Positions 25,001-34,147 of a stretch of 64,000 bases of DNA are shown here, in pieces; positions within the stretch are counted from its first letter, which is position 1, and every line of letters starts with the position of its first letter. A program made the translations under genes and the position numbers. The DNA is from Cladopsammia gracilis (lineage: Eukaryota; Cnidaria; Anthozoa; Scleractinia; Dendrophylliidae), in assembly GCA_022457155.1 (NCBI GenBank), contig JAJGOT010000135.1:1594001-1658000 (forward strand), given 5' to 3'. The notes beneath the pieces are model-generated. The model worked only from the letters and a program-made list of their open reading frames with translations. It did not search any database and had not been told where the DNA came from.

Positions 25001-25060
25001 TTCGATTTGCTTTTCTTGCCCTTGACTAAAGACACTTACAATGTCTTTAATCACACTCAT
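22039..25060 (-). CDS. unrecognised gene, possible three-exon frame
   Basis: I do not recognise the product. Exon 1 (24754-25060) starts at an ATG and runs 102 codons plus one base to a good donor (AACG then GTAAGTG). It encodes a Lys/Glu-rich, probably helical chain with the segments EKQIERYKSRILL and HLSDFLGLKDKMRTLGLG. A candidate exon 2 (22327-22388) has TTTTAG and CAG/GTAAGG borders, keeps the frame, and encodes a hydrophobic segment (GIIIVIVELELIL). A possible last exon from about 22080 (ATTTCAG acceptor) gives 14 codons and a stop near 22039. That would make about 139 residues. Exon 1 is fairly convincing; exons 2 and 3 are tentative. The second intron interval contains the nested transposon at 22829-24696. 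It lies on the UBR strand, upstream of UBR. Confidence 0.4.
22829..24696. mobile_element. 1.87-kb DNA transposon with TTGATT-rich ends and 6-bp target duplication
   Basis: Ends CCCGGCGGTACCAATCAATG and CATTGATTGGTACCGCCGGG, with CATCTA on both sides (22823-22828 and 24697-24702). Both subterminal regions are dense in ATTGATT / AATCAAT. It carries the TA-flanked element 23296-24151. It lies within the intron interval of the unknown gene at 22039-25060. Confidence 0.8.
23296..24151 (+). mobile_element. nested TA-flanked transposon with a transposase-like remnant
   Basis: Inverted ends CCTTATTCGTACTAATTTTCG and its inverse, with TA target repeats. Many TTTCGCGA-type subterminal motifs are present. 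A plus-strand frame (23704-23964) reads SISLNGSSDGA, then HFDDCTKEVL, and an acidic end (EEEMSDSDEESAEVEDK). It resembles the C-terminal tail of pogo/Tigger-type transposases, but I cannot confirm this. Confidence 0.6.
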
Positions 25061-25499
25061 CGTCAAGACTTTCGACCGGGACGATCAGACAGTCTCTAAA
25101 ATCCACCAGCCATGTGCTTATCTTGAAAAATGACGTCATACACAATGTGCATTGTTATTTCGTGTTCTTTGGGATGCCTGTGGTGATTTTGTCTATATAT
25201 CGAATAACTGTTTTTTCTGTCTGAGAAACAAACAAAAAATACCAAATAGACCACATACATAAAATAATTGTTCAGAGCTTAGGATAAGCTACAAACAACG
25301 CGGTTATCTGAACAAAAATAATTCACGACACACGGTTAATTTTTTCCCTTTTTCACGACACACGGTTAATTTTTTGGATGTTTCACGCCACACGCTTAAC
25401 CCCATTGAGACCCTCTTACACGTGGAGCCCAATGGTAAAACTGACACTGATAAAAGACCATTATTAAAAGCGTTCACATCTGCATGTTGTTTCACCTGT

Positions 25500-26640
25500 A
25501 TTTTGATTGCATGTACTCAAACAGTTAAAAAGAATTCTATCACATTATTGCGAAATAATAGCTGTAAGTTTTCGCAAAGTTTTATAGGCATCGCTTTAGA
25601 GCCGAAAAAGTTATGACCCATGCCAAAGTTTGTCATAGACGAGTGCGCCTAAAATAACAAAGGAGCGACCTTAAAACTCTTTCAACATTTTATACCCAGT
25701 CGGGCGGGAACGAATTTTTGCGATTGGGAAACTCTGTTTTTTCTTGCTGGTAATTAATTTTTTGCGATTTGCAAGAAGTGGCGTTTAATTCCAATGCTGC
25801 GTAATATTCGCGCGTATAGTCGGCGTAGACTCCGCATTTAAAGACAGTGCACCCCATGGAAACTTCTAATGGAGAGCACATGCTCCCTCCCCTCCTAGGA
25901 AAACTGGTGCGCGCATTATGTACCCCCCCCCCCCCCCCTTACAAAGGTGCGAATTCTTAGAATAAATTCCACACGTGGCCATTTCGTATTCATAAACAAA
26001 ACTCTGAAAACTACTTGTCAGCTTCGCCTGAGCTCAGATACGGAGTAGCTTATAATCCCAACAACTATTTCTCTATTTGAAAGCCCTTCTAAGCAGAAAA
26101 AATTCGATGCAAAAGTATTGCAGTACCTTGAAATTCATATGGAAGGAGTTTGAAACCAAACTGCTGGATAATTTTCGAAAAATAACGCAAAACGCAGCAT
26201 TGGAGATTTGAGCAGGTTTTGGAGCATTTTATAATATTTACAGAGTTAGTGAAAACTTTTTAACGGTTAGCACGATTTGCAATCAGCTTGGAATTCAGGC
26301 TTCTCCCAGAAATTTTGGTTCGTGGATTGTTTTGTCAAAGAGCATCAAGTATTTAAAATTTCAAGAAAATTTTAGGGCTTCCATTTTACAGTTGTGTGCT
26401 TGGTGACCTTGCCTTTGAGTGGAAGTGAGGCTGGAGGTGACCTTGCTTTGATACAAACCTTTCTGCCTTTCATATGTTAATAATGCTTTTCTCATGCTAA
26501 CTACGTAAATTTACATCTGAAAAGCTCCAAGGTCTGTATCATAACAAGGTCAACTTCAACCTCGTTTCCACTCAAAGGCCAGGACACTAAGAAGACAACT
26601 GTAAAGTGGTCTTTTTTTTTAATGGCCCCAATACTTCCTA
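25500..26640. mobile_element. fold-back family copy 1 with a nested MITE (26384-26610)
   Basis: Shares long blocks with 56640-58340, including GGTTCGTGGATTGTTTTGTC and AGGTGCGAATTCTT. The nested MITE has CACTTTACAGTTGT-type ends and arms with GTGACCTTG-CTTTGA. A C run lies at 25923-25938. Confidence 0.65.
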
Positions 26641-27404
26641 TCCTAGTTAGTAGTGAGTGGATGATTCTTATCCAACGGAAGGTCGAGAGGACAAAAATTC
26701 ACTTTTCGAAACATGAATTTTGCAGCCATGCAGTGCGCGTTTTATACCGAACGTAGTTCGCAGTCCGTGTGTGTGTCTCACAATCTTCATATATACCGAC
26801 CGGATTCAAGAGAGGCCATAAAAAATAAACGATCAAAATAAATTTATTCTAATTTCCGCCAAACTAGGATACTTAGTAATATAATCTAATCACTTTTGTA
26901 ATTCACTAACGACATAAACGTAAACGGAAGCATAACAGCGCTTTTTATGTCCAGTGAAAGGGGCCCGACATAAACATAAGCATAAGCGCAAGCATAAACA
27001 TATAAAGGATCAATCTAATCGTCATGTCAATGGTCCGTTATCACGCAAGTTTCATGCTTCCGCTTATGTCGCTCAGTAGTGGAAACCAGCTTTAATCAAA
27101 TGAAGATTTATCCTCACAGTGATGTACACAATTAAATAAATTGTGATTAAGCCTGAAAAGGGGGGGGGGGGGGGCGCATTGGGGAAAAACGTTCAAAATT
27201 TCCGCGAAAACCGAAAAAGCGCCCAACATAATGTTCAAATTAGTAAATTCACCCAACGCTTTACGGCACAGCGAAATACAGTGAATGATAGTCTGGATAA
27301 GCGAACCATTGTTACCGTTGTTCAGATGAGTATGTGAATTGTACATTTTCTGTCAGATTGTTCATAAAACGCTTTTCACCCTGCATGTTTTTTGTCAAAA
27401 ACAA

Positions 27405-27970
27405 AATAAGCGCTCCCTCCCTAATAAGCGGCCCTCTCCAATAAGCGCCCCATCCCTAATAAGCGCCCCCTCCCTAATAAGCGCCCCTCCCTAATAAGCG
27501 CCCCCTCTCCAATAAGCACCCCCACTCCAATAAGCGCCCCCTCCCTAATGAGCGCCCCCTCTCCAATAAGCACCCCCACTCCAATAAGCGCCCCCTCCCT
27601 AATGAGCGCCCCCTCTTCAATAAGCACCCCCACTCCAATAAGCGACCCCTCCCTAATGAGCGCCCCCTCTCCAATAAGTGCCCCCTCCCCGATAAGCGCC
27701 CCTCCCTAATAAGCGCCCCTCTCCAATAAGCGTCCCCTCTCCAATAAGAACCCTCTCTCCAATAAGCTCCCTCTCTCCAATAAGCGCCCCTCTCCAATAA
27801 GCGCTCCCTCTCCAATAAGCGCCCCTCTCGAAATTAATAAGCGTCTCTTCCCTAATAAGCGCCCCCTCTCCAATAAGCTCCCCCTCCCAAATAAGTGCCC
27901 CTCCCTAATAAGCGCCACCTCTCCAATAACCATCCTCGTTTGAGCTACCAAAGTAAATAAGCGTCCCAGG
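27405..27970. repeat. minisatellite, 17-18 bp unit
   Basis: About 30 units of the type CTCCCTAATAAGCGCCCC / CTCCAATAAGCGCCCCCT. Length and base variation between units form a higher-order pattern at 27515-27660. The minus-strand frames across it are repeat artefacts. Confidence 0.95.
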
Positions 27971-28816
27971 CGCTCAATCGAATCATTACGGTAATCAAAT
28001 ATGGACATTAACGTTTGCTGTTTCTGGGAAAATGATTCTGTATTGGACGAATACTTCTGCTCCATTTTCTTGAGGTTTTCATTTATACGGCATTTAATCG
28101 CTTGAACAGTGCCCACAGAGCTCAAGTTTCACTGATCAGCAATTTCTATAAGCTCAGCTTTCTTCGTTTATTTTAAAATTCCTTTTAATAGAATTAGGCA
28201 AAACTTCTACTAACTTTTGTGGGCCACTTTCACCGGCAACGTCACCAGGTGAGCATGCGTGGATCAGCTGACCAAGGTGAATAAAGGAGGTCTGGCGAGG
28301 AACCAGACAAGCGAAACACCAAAATCGAAAATGAACTTTTTTTATTCATAAAAAAGCCGGATGTTAAAAAACGAAAAAACCTCAGAGGATACCAAAACCA
28401 AAAACCCGGAAATTTTGAGTGCAAAACCGAAAACTCGATCTCAAAAATGACCAAAACCGCGTAAAACCAAAACCCCCAATGCCACCCTCTGAAAAAGAAT
28501 TCGAGGCCTTGGACGACGGTTGGAGTTGAACTAGTGCCCTGCTGCATTTACAAGCATTAAAAATCGAGGTTTATTAATTTGGGTCATTACCAGTCGACAT
28601 TACCGCCTGCTCTCAAGCTATCTTTTATGAATAAATGACTTGTATAACGCACATATATCACACGTTTCATGGCGATCGGACGTCAGCTCAGGAAGGCGCC
28701 AGCCCCAATCGGTCCATTGTTGATCTCATCTCCCGCACCCCACCCATGAACAACATATGGCACTGAGGGTGGCCACAGCCAGGGTTTTGTTACGTCCTCC
28801 GTGGTTCTTTTTTTGT
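27971..28816. other. no recognised gene
   Basis: Flank of the minisatellite and of the tandem duplication. The stretch 28690-28816 looks like the diverged outer part of the SINE at 28817. Confidence 0.5.
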
Positions 28817-29025
28817 CCCAAGTTGAAGACGGGACAGCCATTTCTACGTGGTCATCCGAGCCACGTGAAGGTCTAACTATTTGTGTATGTTATATACAAA
28901 GGCAGCAATTATTCTCAATTATTTTAAGACCCTGAGTGTTGGTCCGTCAGGGATTCGAACCTGCAACCTCCTGCTTTCCTGCTTAGCAGACTGGCGCTCT
29001 CACAACTGGGCTAACCAGACAAGCA
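28817..29025 (-). mobile_element. SINE copy downstream of PRRT-like copy 1
   Basis: A tRNA-like head (minus) with CTGGTTAGCCCAGTTGTGAG and GGTTCGAATCCCTGACGG, followed by TATACAAAGGCAGCA-type body. The equivalent copy in unit 2 (32927-33020 plus 33322-33425) is split by another element. Confidence 0.75.
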
Positions 29026-29187
29026 GTCGAAACGTCGCGATATACAACAAACATAATTACATGAAGGAACCATAGGTAACGCATTATTGTATATTACAGT
29101 TTTCATTCATTTTACAAAACAACTGCACAACTCTTGATAAATATATTCTCAATACATGATATCGTTTAACATCAGCCCAGGAGCACA

Positions 29188-30504
29188 TTACACGTCTTCA
29201 TGATCAGTTGCACAGAAAGCTTCAATTTTGGCCTCGTGTAAGTCGGTTAACATGCTGGTACTCCCTTCCAGTTTATCGTCTACTGTTTTTCCTTGAACTC
29301 CTGTTGGGTGTAGGTGTGAGAACATGCTTAATTTTCTGTTTTTTTCCGCCGCACTTTTCGTAGCAGGCTGCTGGTGGGACAGATCAGTACTATCCCGATC
29401 CACAGCGACTTTGTATTTGACATCCCTTTCCTTCTTCAAACTCTTTCGTCTTGCGCTGACGGTAAACACGAGAATCCCAGATAAGACTTCACTCGCGCGA
29501 AAGCAGGTTTGCATAGCCCACCATGGCCAAGCCCGGACAAACTGTGCATCAGAATAAACTCCAAACACTCCAGCACTGGAATAGATAAACATGATAGTCA
29601 AAATAAAGTTATTGACTCCTGAAGCATAGATGAGGCGGATGTAAAGCACATCCTTTTTACTTTTCACTTCTTTGTGGCCGAAGAGTTTATGGTCGAGTTT
29701 GTAAGCGAGAGCTACATAACCAATTCCGAGCACAGTTCCCCAGAGTATGAAAAACACTTGACAGAATACAAGCATAGCTTTGGCTTCGACGAACTCCGAA
29801 ACAACAAAATCTGAAATCAGTACCAAAGCAAAGTGAAGCAGGATTACTTTGATTATGACGCTGAATTTCTGCATCCTTTGAGGAGCGAGGGAAATTTTTG
29901 CTGTCTCTACCAGGGCTAGGATCACGAGGGAGTCCGCTGATGTGAGACACGGGCTCGCCAAGGACCATATCACACGCATAGCATGAATGTTGTTTATTAC
30001 GGTTCCTTGTAGGTATGGGTCTGTGAACAGTACAAATGCCCGGGTGGCCCCCAATATCAGCATAACAATATTCAAACTGAGCCCAAGGTGTTTTTTATCG
30101 ATTCCTGTGTAAAGATTGCGCACAATGAAATAAGCAGAATAAACCGCGAACCCCAGGAATATGACTGCGAACAGATAGACATGGATCTCCCAAGCTGCTC
30201 CCCATTCCTCGTACGCCTTAGGCCAGTCTGGACCGGGCTCGGGCCAGGCCTCCGCCGTGCCTTCTGGTTCAGACTCTGGTTCTACTGATGGATTTTCAGC
30301 CTCCGATATTGGCAATGGAGAAGGACTAGGTTGTACGATGGCAAGCGCCTGTGCGGTTGTGTTTTCATTCAAGTCTGCGTTGGTACCAACTTCCTGATCA
30401 TGCGCACTGTTAACACCAGCATTGCCAGTGATGTTTAGTCCGGAAAATGGAGTCTTTGATTCTTTTCCTTGCGCGGTGATGATGGCGATTATCAGGATCA
30501 GAGC
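29188..30504 (-). CDS. PRRT3/PRRT4-like seven-segment membrane protein, copy 1
   Basis: An open frame of 438 residues, with its beginning uncertain. A hydrophobic stretch (ALILIIAIITAQ) resembles a signal peptide. It is followed by a Pro/Glu/Ser-rich region with PESEPEG and WPEPGPDWPKAYEEWG. Seven hydrophobic segments follow, starting at WEIHVYLFAVIFLGF and ending near WPWWAMQTCFRASEVLSG. The last 90 residues are a charged cytoplasmic-type tail. This order and the W(G)AAWEIHVY and WPWWA motifs match the vertebrate PRRT3/PRRT4 C-terminal domain; function of that family is poorly known. An in-frame TAG lies directly upstream at 30505-30507. It reads TTTTTAG before the frame, so it may be a splice acceptor, or copy 1 may have lost its start. 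No in-frame ATG precedes the acidic region. Confidence 0.8.
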   Translation of the reverse strand, partial: ALILIIAIITAQGKESKTPFSGLNITGNAGVNSAHDQEVGTNADLNENTTAQALAIVQPSPSPLPISEAENPSVEPESEPEGTAEAWPEPGPDWPKAYEEWGAAWEIHVYLFAVIFLGFAVYSAYFIVRNLYTGIDKKHLGLSLNIVMLILGATRAFVLFTDPYLQGTVINNIHAMRVIWSLASPCLTSADSLVILALVETAKISLAPQRMQKFSVIIKVILLHFALVLISDFVVSEFVEAKAMLVFCQVFFILWGTVLGIGYVALAYKLDHKLFGHKEVKSKKDVLYIRLIYASGVNNFILTIMFIYSSAGVFGVYSDAQFVRAWPWWAMQTCFRASEVLSGILVFTVSARRKSLKKERDVKYKVAVDRDSTDLSHQQPATKSAAEKNRKLSMFSHLHPTGVQGKTVDDKLEGSTSMLTDLHEAKIEAFCATDHEDV

Positions 30505-30798
30505 CTAAAAATACAAGCACGAATGCCATTTAGCCGTGTGTGCATATTTCTTTACGAATAAAAGATATTAAAACCATTTCAGTACCCACATGTGTGTCAA
30601 AACACACAGCCGTGCTAAGAATCTCAACACATCAATAAAAAATCCACACAAAAAAATCAATCAATCAATCAAAAATCCACATATATGATTTCGATGGTCG
30701 GAAATTAACGGATTACTTTTTCATTCAAGTCTGCAAAAATCGTCAAATAAACTGTTGTCGAAAGCAGATCAAATTATAGTGCTCTTCTGTTCCGTGCC

Positions 30799-30806
30799 CT
30801 TTTATA
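30799..30806 (-). promoter_or_regulatory. TATA box of PRRT-like copy 1
   Basis: On the minus strand the sequence reads GCTATAAAAGGGCA, a strong TATA box about 295 bp upstream of the coding frame. The expected start of transcription is about 25-30 bp downstream, near 30772. A GT donor at AAAAA/GTAATC (about 30716) could end a non-coding first exon. Confidence 0.65.
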
Positions 30807-31179
30807 GCTTCGCTCCTTGTTTAATGTTTAAAAATGTTTGTGTACCAGGTTTGTCTCATTTAGTAGTAAGAATCCAACAAATTAGCAACGACGCAGAAAT
30901 CTTGCCAACAAGACTGCTCTTCACATATTTTTAACAAGGCTGCCGGCAAAAGAGGGTAATGTTCAGTATAAACTTCATTACACGCGCGTACTTATGGATT
31001 TCAGTTGATGGCAAAATAAAAATTCTCACCATAAAACCAATCCATTTGTTATCGTGTTTCATTCTTCATTTCTTGGTCTTCTTGATCACGTCGTTTTTTC
31101 TCCATCGTTGTATTCAATTACAAGAGACAGTAAGAGATTAAAGTCTGAATGACGTCATACTAAGTTAATTATGTAATTA

Positions 31180-31462
31180 GAGCAGTTTTCAATTGAGTGT
31201 CGAAAGTAATTTCGTAATTGCTTTGGTTTTGCATTGCTACGCTTTGTGATTGGCTTAAAAAATCTCGCGCCATTTTCTGAACCAATCAGAAGTAAAAACA
31301 AAACCAATCGTGATTTGCTTGCACGCGTTTTCCCGCGCTTGGTGCCGGCTGCATGTATTTGCTTCGAGCTCTGATTGGTTCATCGGATTGTCTGCGAGTT
31401 CTGTGATTGGTGAGAGTATTTACTTTGGTTTTGGTTTTACGACACTCAATTGAAAACCGCTC
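31180..31462. mobile_element. GAGCAGTTTTCA family MITE, copy 2
   Basis: Ends GAGCAGTTTTCAATTGAGTG and CACTCAATTGAAAACCGCTC, TA on each side (31178-31179 and 31463-31464). The paralogous site in unit 2 (around 36210) reads GTAATTATTCACTT without the element. Confidence 0.93.
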
Positions 31463-31689
31463 TATTCACTTACAATGAGCGCATTTTTTTGATTCCGATA
31501 GCTATCGTTCTAGTATTTATTTTTATTTACCAATTAAGTTTTCATTCTTAACAGAGTATTGCAGACTGCTTTAAATAATAAAATTACAATAATAAATAAA
31601 ACAAACTGCTGATCAATATGTCATACTTGTCCAATGCTCTCACAAATGCATGCATAGCATTGTACTGTAATACATTGTGCTGTATTGTA

Positions 31690-32203
31690 CCATTCTAGAA
31701 TGTATTGTTAAACTATTGTTATGGTCATATAATACAATTCAATGCTATGCAGAAATTTGTCTGAGTATTGGACAACCCTCCAAGATGTAAGGTTACACAG
31801 GGATTGCCTAAATGAAGATATGAGGTAGATGCAATAATTTCTGGCGGGAGATTGTTCCACTGCAATAGATAATATTCGTATTCTCGGTATTGAACTGGAA
31901 CTAGCTTACAGTCGAGGCTAATGCGGGGGAATATCATTAAAAATATTTGCATGTGAAAAGATTCCCCCGCATCAGGCCTCGACTGCACGCTAGTTCCAGA
32001 TCAATACCGTGAATACGAATATTGTTTATTGTTCTAGGGTAAAAAGAGTTCTTGTAATAATCACATGGACAACGTGGCTGCTCAAATCGGTGACTGAGAG
32101 ACGAAAGCCTGGTGTCCATTCTACTCTTATTTTCTTTCTGAAGTATAACTTTCTTTCTCATTTTCTTATTACCTTTCCGTTTATTTCTACGAATACTCTC
32201 CAT
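31690..32203 (-). pseudogene. LINE fragment split by a hairpin MITE (31872-32031)
   Basis: The minus-strand frame reads YYKNSFYPRTI before the hairpin and WNNLPPEIIAS after it, the C-terminal motif of CR1-like LINE proteins. The hairpin has arms ATATTCGTATTC-CGGTATTGA and CAGTCGAGGC-TAATGCGGGG with inverse partners. The whole block is missing from unit 2. Confidence 0.65.
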
Positions 32204-32412
32204 TTAAATTGAGCGAATGCAACAATAAACAGCGCGCTTGCACCTAAAGCCCGAGTTAAACGTTCCAACATTCAGTTGGCCAACATTTGTTCTCCAATGT
32301 TGTCCAACACCCGCAAACATGGCGCGCTACCGCAACATTTCAACGTTGTTGGCCAACAATGCTGGAAAGTTTACCCCGGGATTAACTCAACTAAAACTGT
32401 AATTCATCTGCA

Positions 32413-32926
32413 ACTGTTGTAGGGCTGAAATGAGCAACCCCATAATTATCCACCGCGATTTTCTATCATATTTTATAACACCGTAACCGCTGCAATTACA
32501 GAATAAATTCATGCCTTTATTATCTCTCCAGATTAAAAAACTTAGCAAGCAAAACAGCACCATTATTCAGCAAAAAGTCGAAAAAAGACTTGACATGAAA
32601 ACCCAAGGAAACAAACACAAAACTGACGGCTTGTCGGCTTTTTTAAAAGTTTGAGGACACATGAAACTGTAAACTAAAATGATAATTTTAGGTAGCCAAA
32701 TAAATTTTCCAACCTTTTCCTACCCTTTCAACTCGAAAAAAGGCATTTTGGTAGTAAATCATCCCGCGTCGTGGTGGCGACGTGAAAACAACCCAAATGC
32801 CATCGTGAACGCGACGCGACCTGGGTCCGAGATCGTGAACGCAAGGACCGCAAGTCGGGTCCAGACTACTTCGCGTCCCAGCTCATTTCACGTCGCGTTG
32901 TCTTTGCTGAATCTGTCTTACGTTCC
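32413..32926. other. spacer between duplication units
   Basis: No homologue in the other unit. A moderately GC-rich stretch at 32760-32920 contains several CGTCGCG-like motifs. No gene recognised. Confidence 0.5.
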
Positions 32927-33020
32927 AATTGAAGACGGGACCGCCATTTCCACCTGGTCATTCGAGCCACATGAAGGTCTAACTATTTGTGCATGTTATA
33001 TACAAAGGCAGCACCTTGCC

Positions 33021-33321
33021 TAGGGGGGACTCCCATATAAAAATGACCGGGTGCTCGTCGTACCTTTCAAAGGGTCAAAATTTGTAGTTTAGGGTGCTAA
33101 AATCTCAAATGACCAAAGTTAGAATTATCGCGGTACCTTTTAGGATATTGAGCCAAAAAAACATATGACAGAACTGATAACGTGTTGTCTTGAATTGGCA
33201 CCTTTGGGGTAAAACTTATTTTAAGCCAAACCCATCAAATGAGATTTTGGTACCGTTTAGAGTGTTTTTCGAAAATTTCGGACGAGCACCCCTGTCATTT
33301 TTGTACGGAGTCCACCCGGGG
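33021..33321. mobile_element. MITE inserted in the unit 2 SINE
   Basis: Inverted ends about 42 bp: AGGGGGGACTCCCATATAAA and TTTTTGTACGGAGTCCACCC, with GGGTGCTCGTC / GACGAGCACCC. It interrupts the SINE, which is intact in unit 1. Confidence 0.85.
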
Positions 33322-33479
33322 ACACTTTTTTCCTCAATAATTTTAAGACCCTGATTGTTGGTCCGTCAGGGATTCGAACCTCCTGCTTAGCAGACTGGCG
33401 CTCTTACAACTGGGCTAACCAGGCAGGCAGTCGAAACGTCGAGATATACAACAAACATAATTACACGAAGGAACCGTAC

Positions 33480-33625
33480 GCAGAGGCGTGGCTACCTGTA
33501 CGCACGTGCGTACCTGAAAAAGTCGAAAAACAAGAAAGATTTGGGACTTGTGGGTGAGGGAGGAGGTAGGGGGTGTTTGAAAATGGATTGTGCGTACCTC
33601 TGAAAAAGTCCTGGCTACGCCCCTG
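33480..33625. mobile_element. hAT-like MITE in unit 2
   Basis: Ends CAGAGGCGTGGCTA and TGGCTACGCCCCTG, typical of hAT elements; absent from unit 1. Confidence 0.75.
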
Positions 33626-33651
33626 AATTTAGGTAACACATTATTGTATAT

Positions 33652-34050
33652 TTAACAAATTTACACCGGTTTTCCGTGTTGTAGACTCTTATTTACCACG
33701 ATTTACGTCATCACATGGTCAAAATGTTGTGGACTCACGAGGCGCAGCCGAGTGAGTCAGCAACAAATTTTGACCATGTGATGACGTAAATCGTGGTAAA
33801 TAAGAGTCCACACCACGGAAAACCGGTGTAAATTTGTTTTTTACAACAATATTTAGAAAAAAATACAAGGAAAATCGAAGTTACAAAACGTGACAGCAAA
33901 GAAAGAGCAAGCGTTGTCTATAACTTTCTCGCAATCTGATTGGTTGTTTTCAAGCGCACGTGATGTTAGCGTCAGCACCGTTGTCTGGACTCTCATTTAC
34001 CACTCACGTCGACCAATCAGATTGCGAGTTTAGCGGCAATTGTGGTAAAA
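33652..34050 (+). mobile_element. composite hairpin element, copy 1
   Basis: The first part (33658-33836) is a hairpin with arms ACACCGGTTTTCCGTG and AATAAGAGTC and a centre ACGAGGCGCAGCCGAGT. The second part has CTCGCAATCTGATTGG and CCAATCAGATTGCGAG. The same two parts occur in inverted order at 42973-43376. It is absent from unit 1. Confidence 0.85.
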
Positions 34051-34057
34051 TACATTT

Positions 34058-34063
34058 TTTATT
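34058..34063 (-). promoter_or_regulatory. AATAAA poly(A) signal of PRRT-like copy 2
   Basis: AATAAA on the minus strand, 85-90 bp after the stop codon at 34148. It sits at the junction with the inserted element 33652-34050. At the corresponding place copy 1 reads AATGAATG and has no AATAAA. Confidence 0.4.
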
Positions 34064-34147
34064 CATTTTACAAAATAACTCATTTTACAACTCCTGATGA
34101 ATATATTCTCAATGCGCGATATCGTATAACATCAGCCCATGAGCACA

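Noticed and set aside
27405..27970. CRISPR-like array
   Set aside because: Units are contiguous with no spacers, and the genome is animal.
27421..28125. Long minus-strand frames full of repeated GRLLER / GALIREG residues
   Set aside because: They are translations of the 17-18 bp minisatellite, open because of its periodicity.
29324..30288. Several frames overlapping PRRT-like copy 1, with equivalents at copies 2 and 3
   Set aside because: They are shadows of the real frame in other phases or on the other strand.
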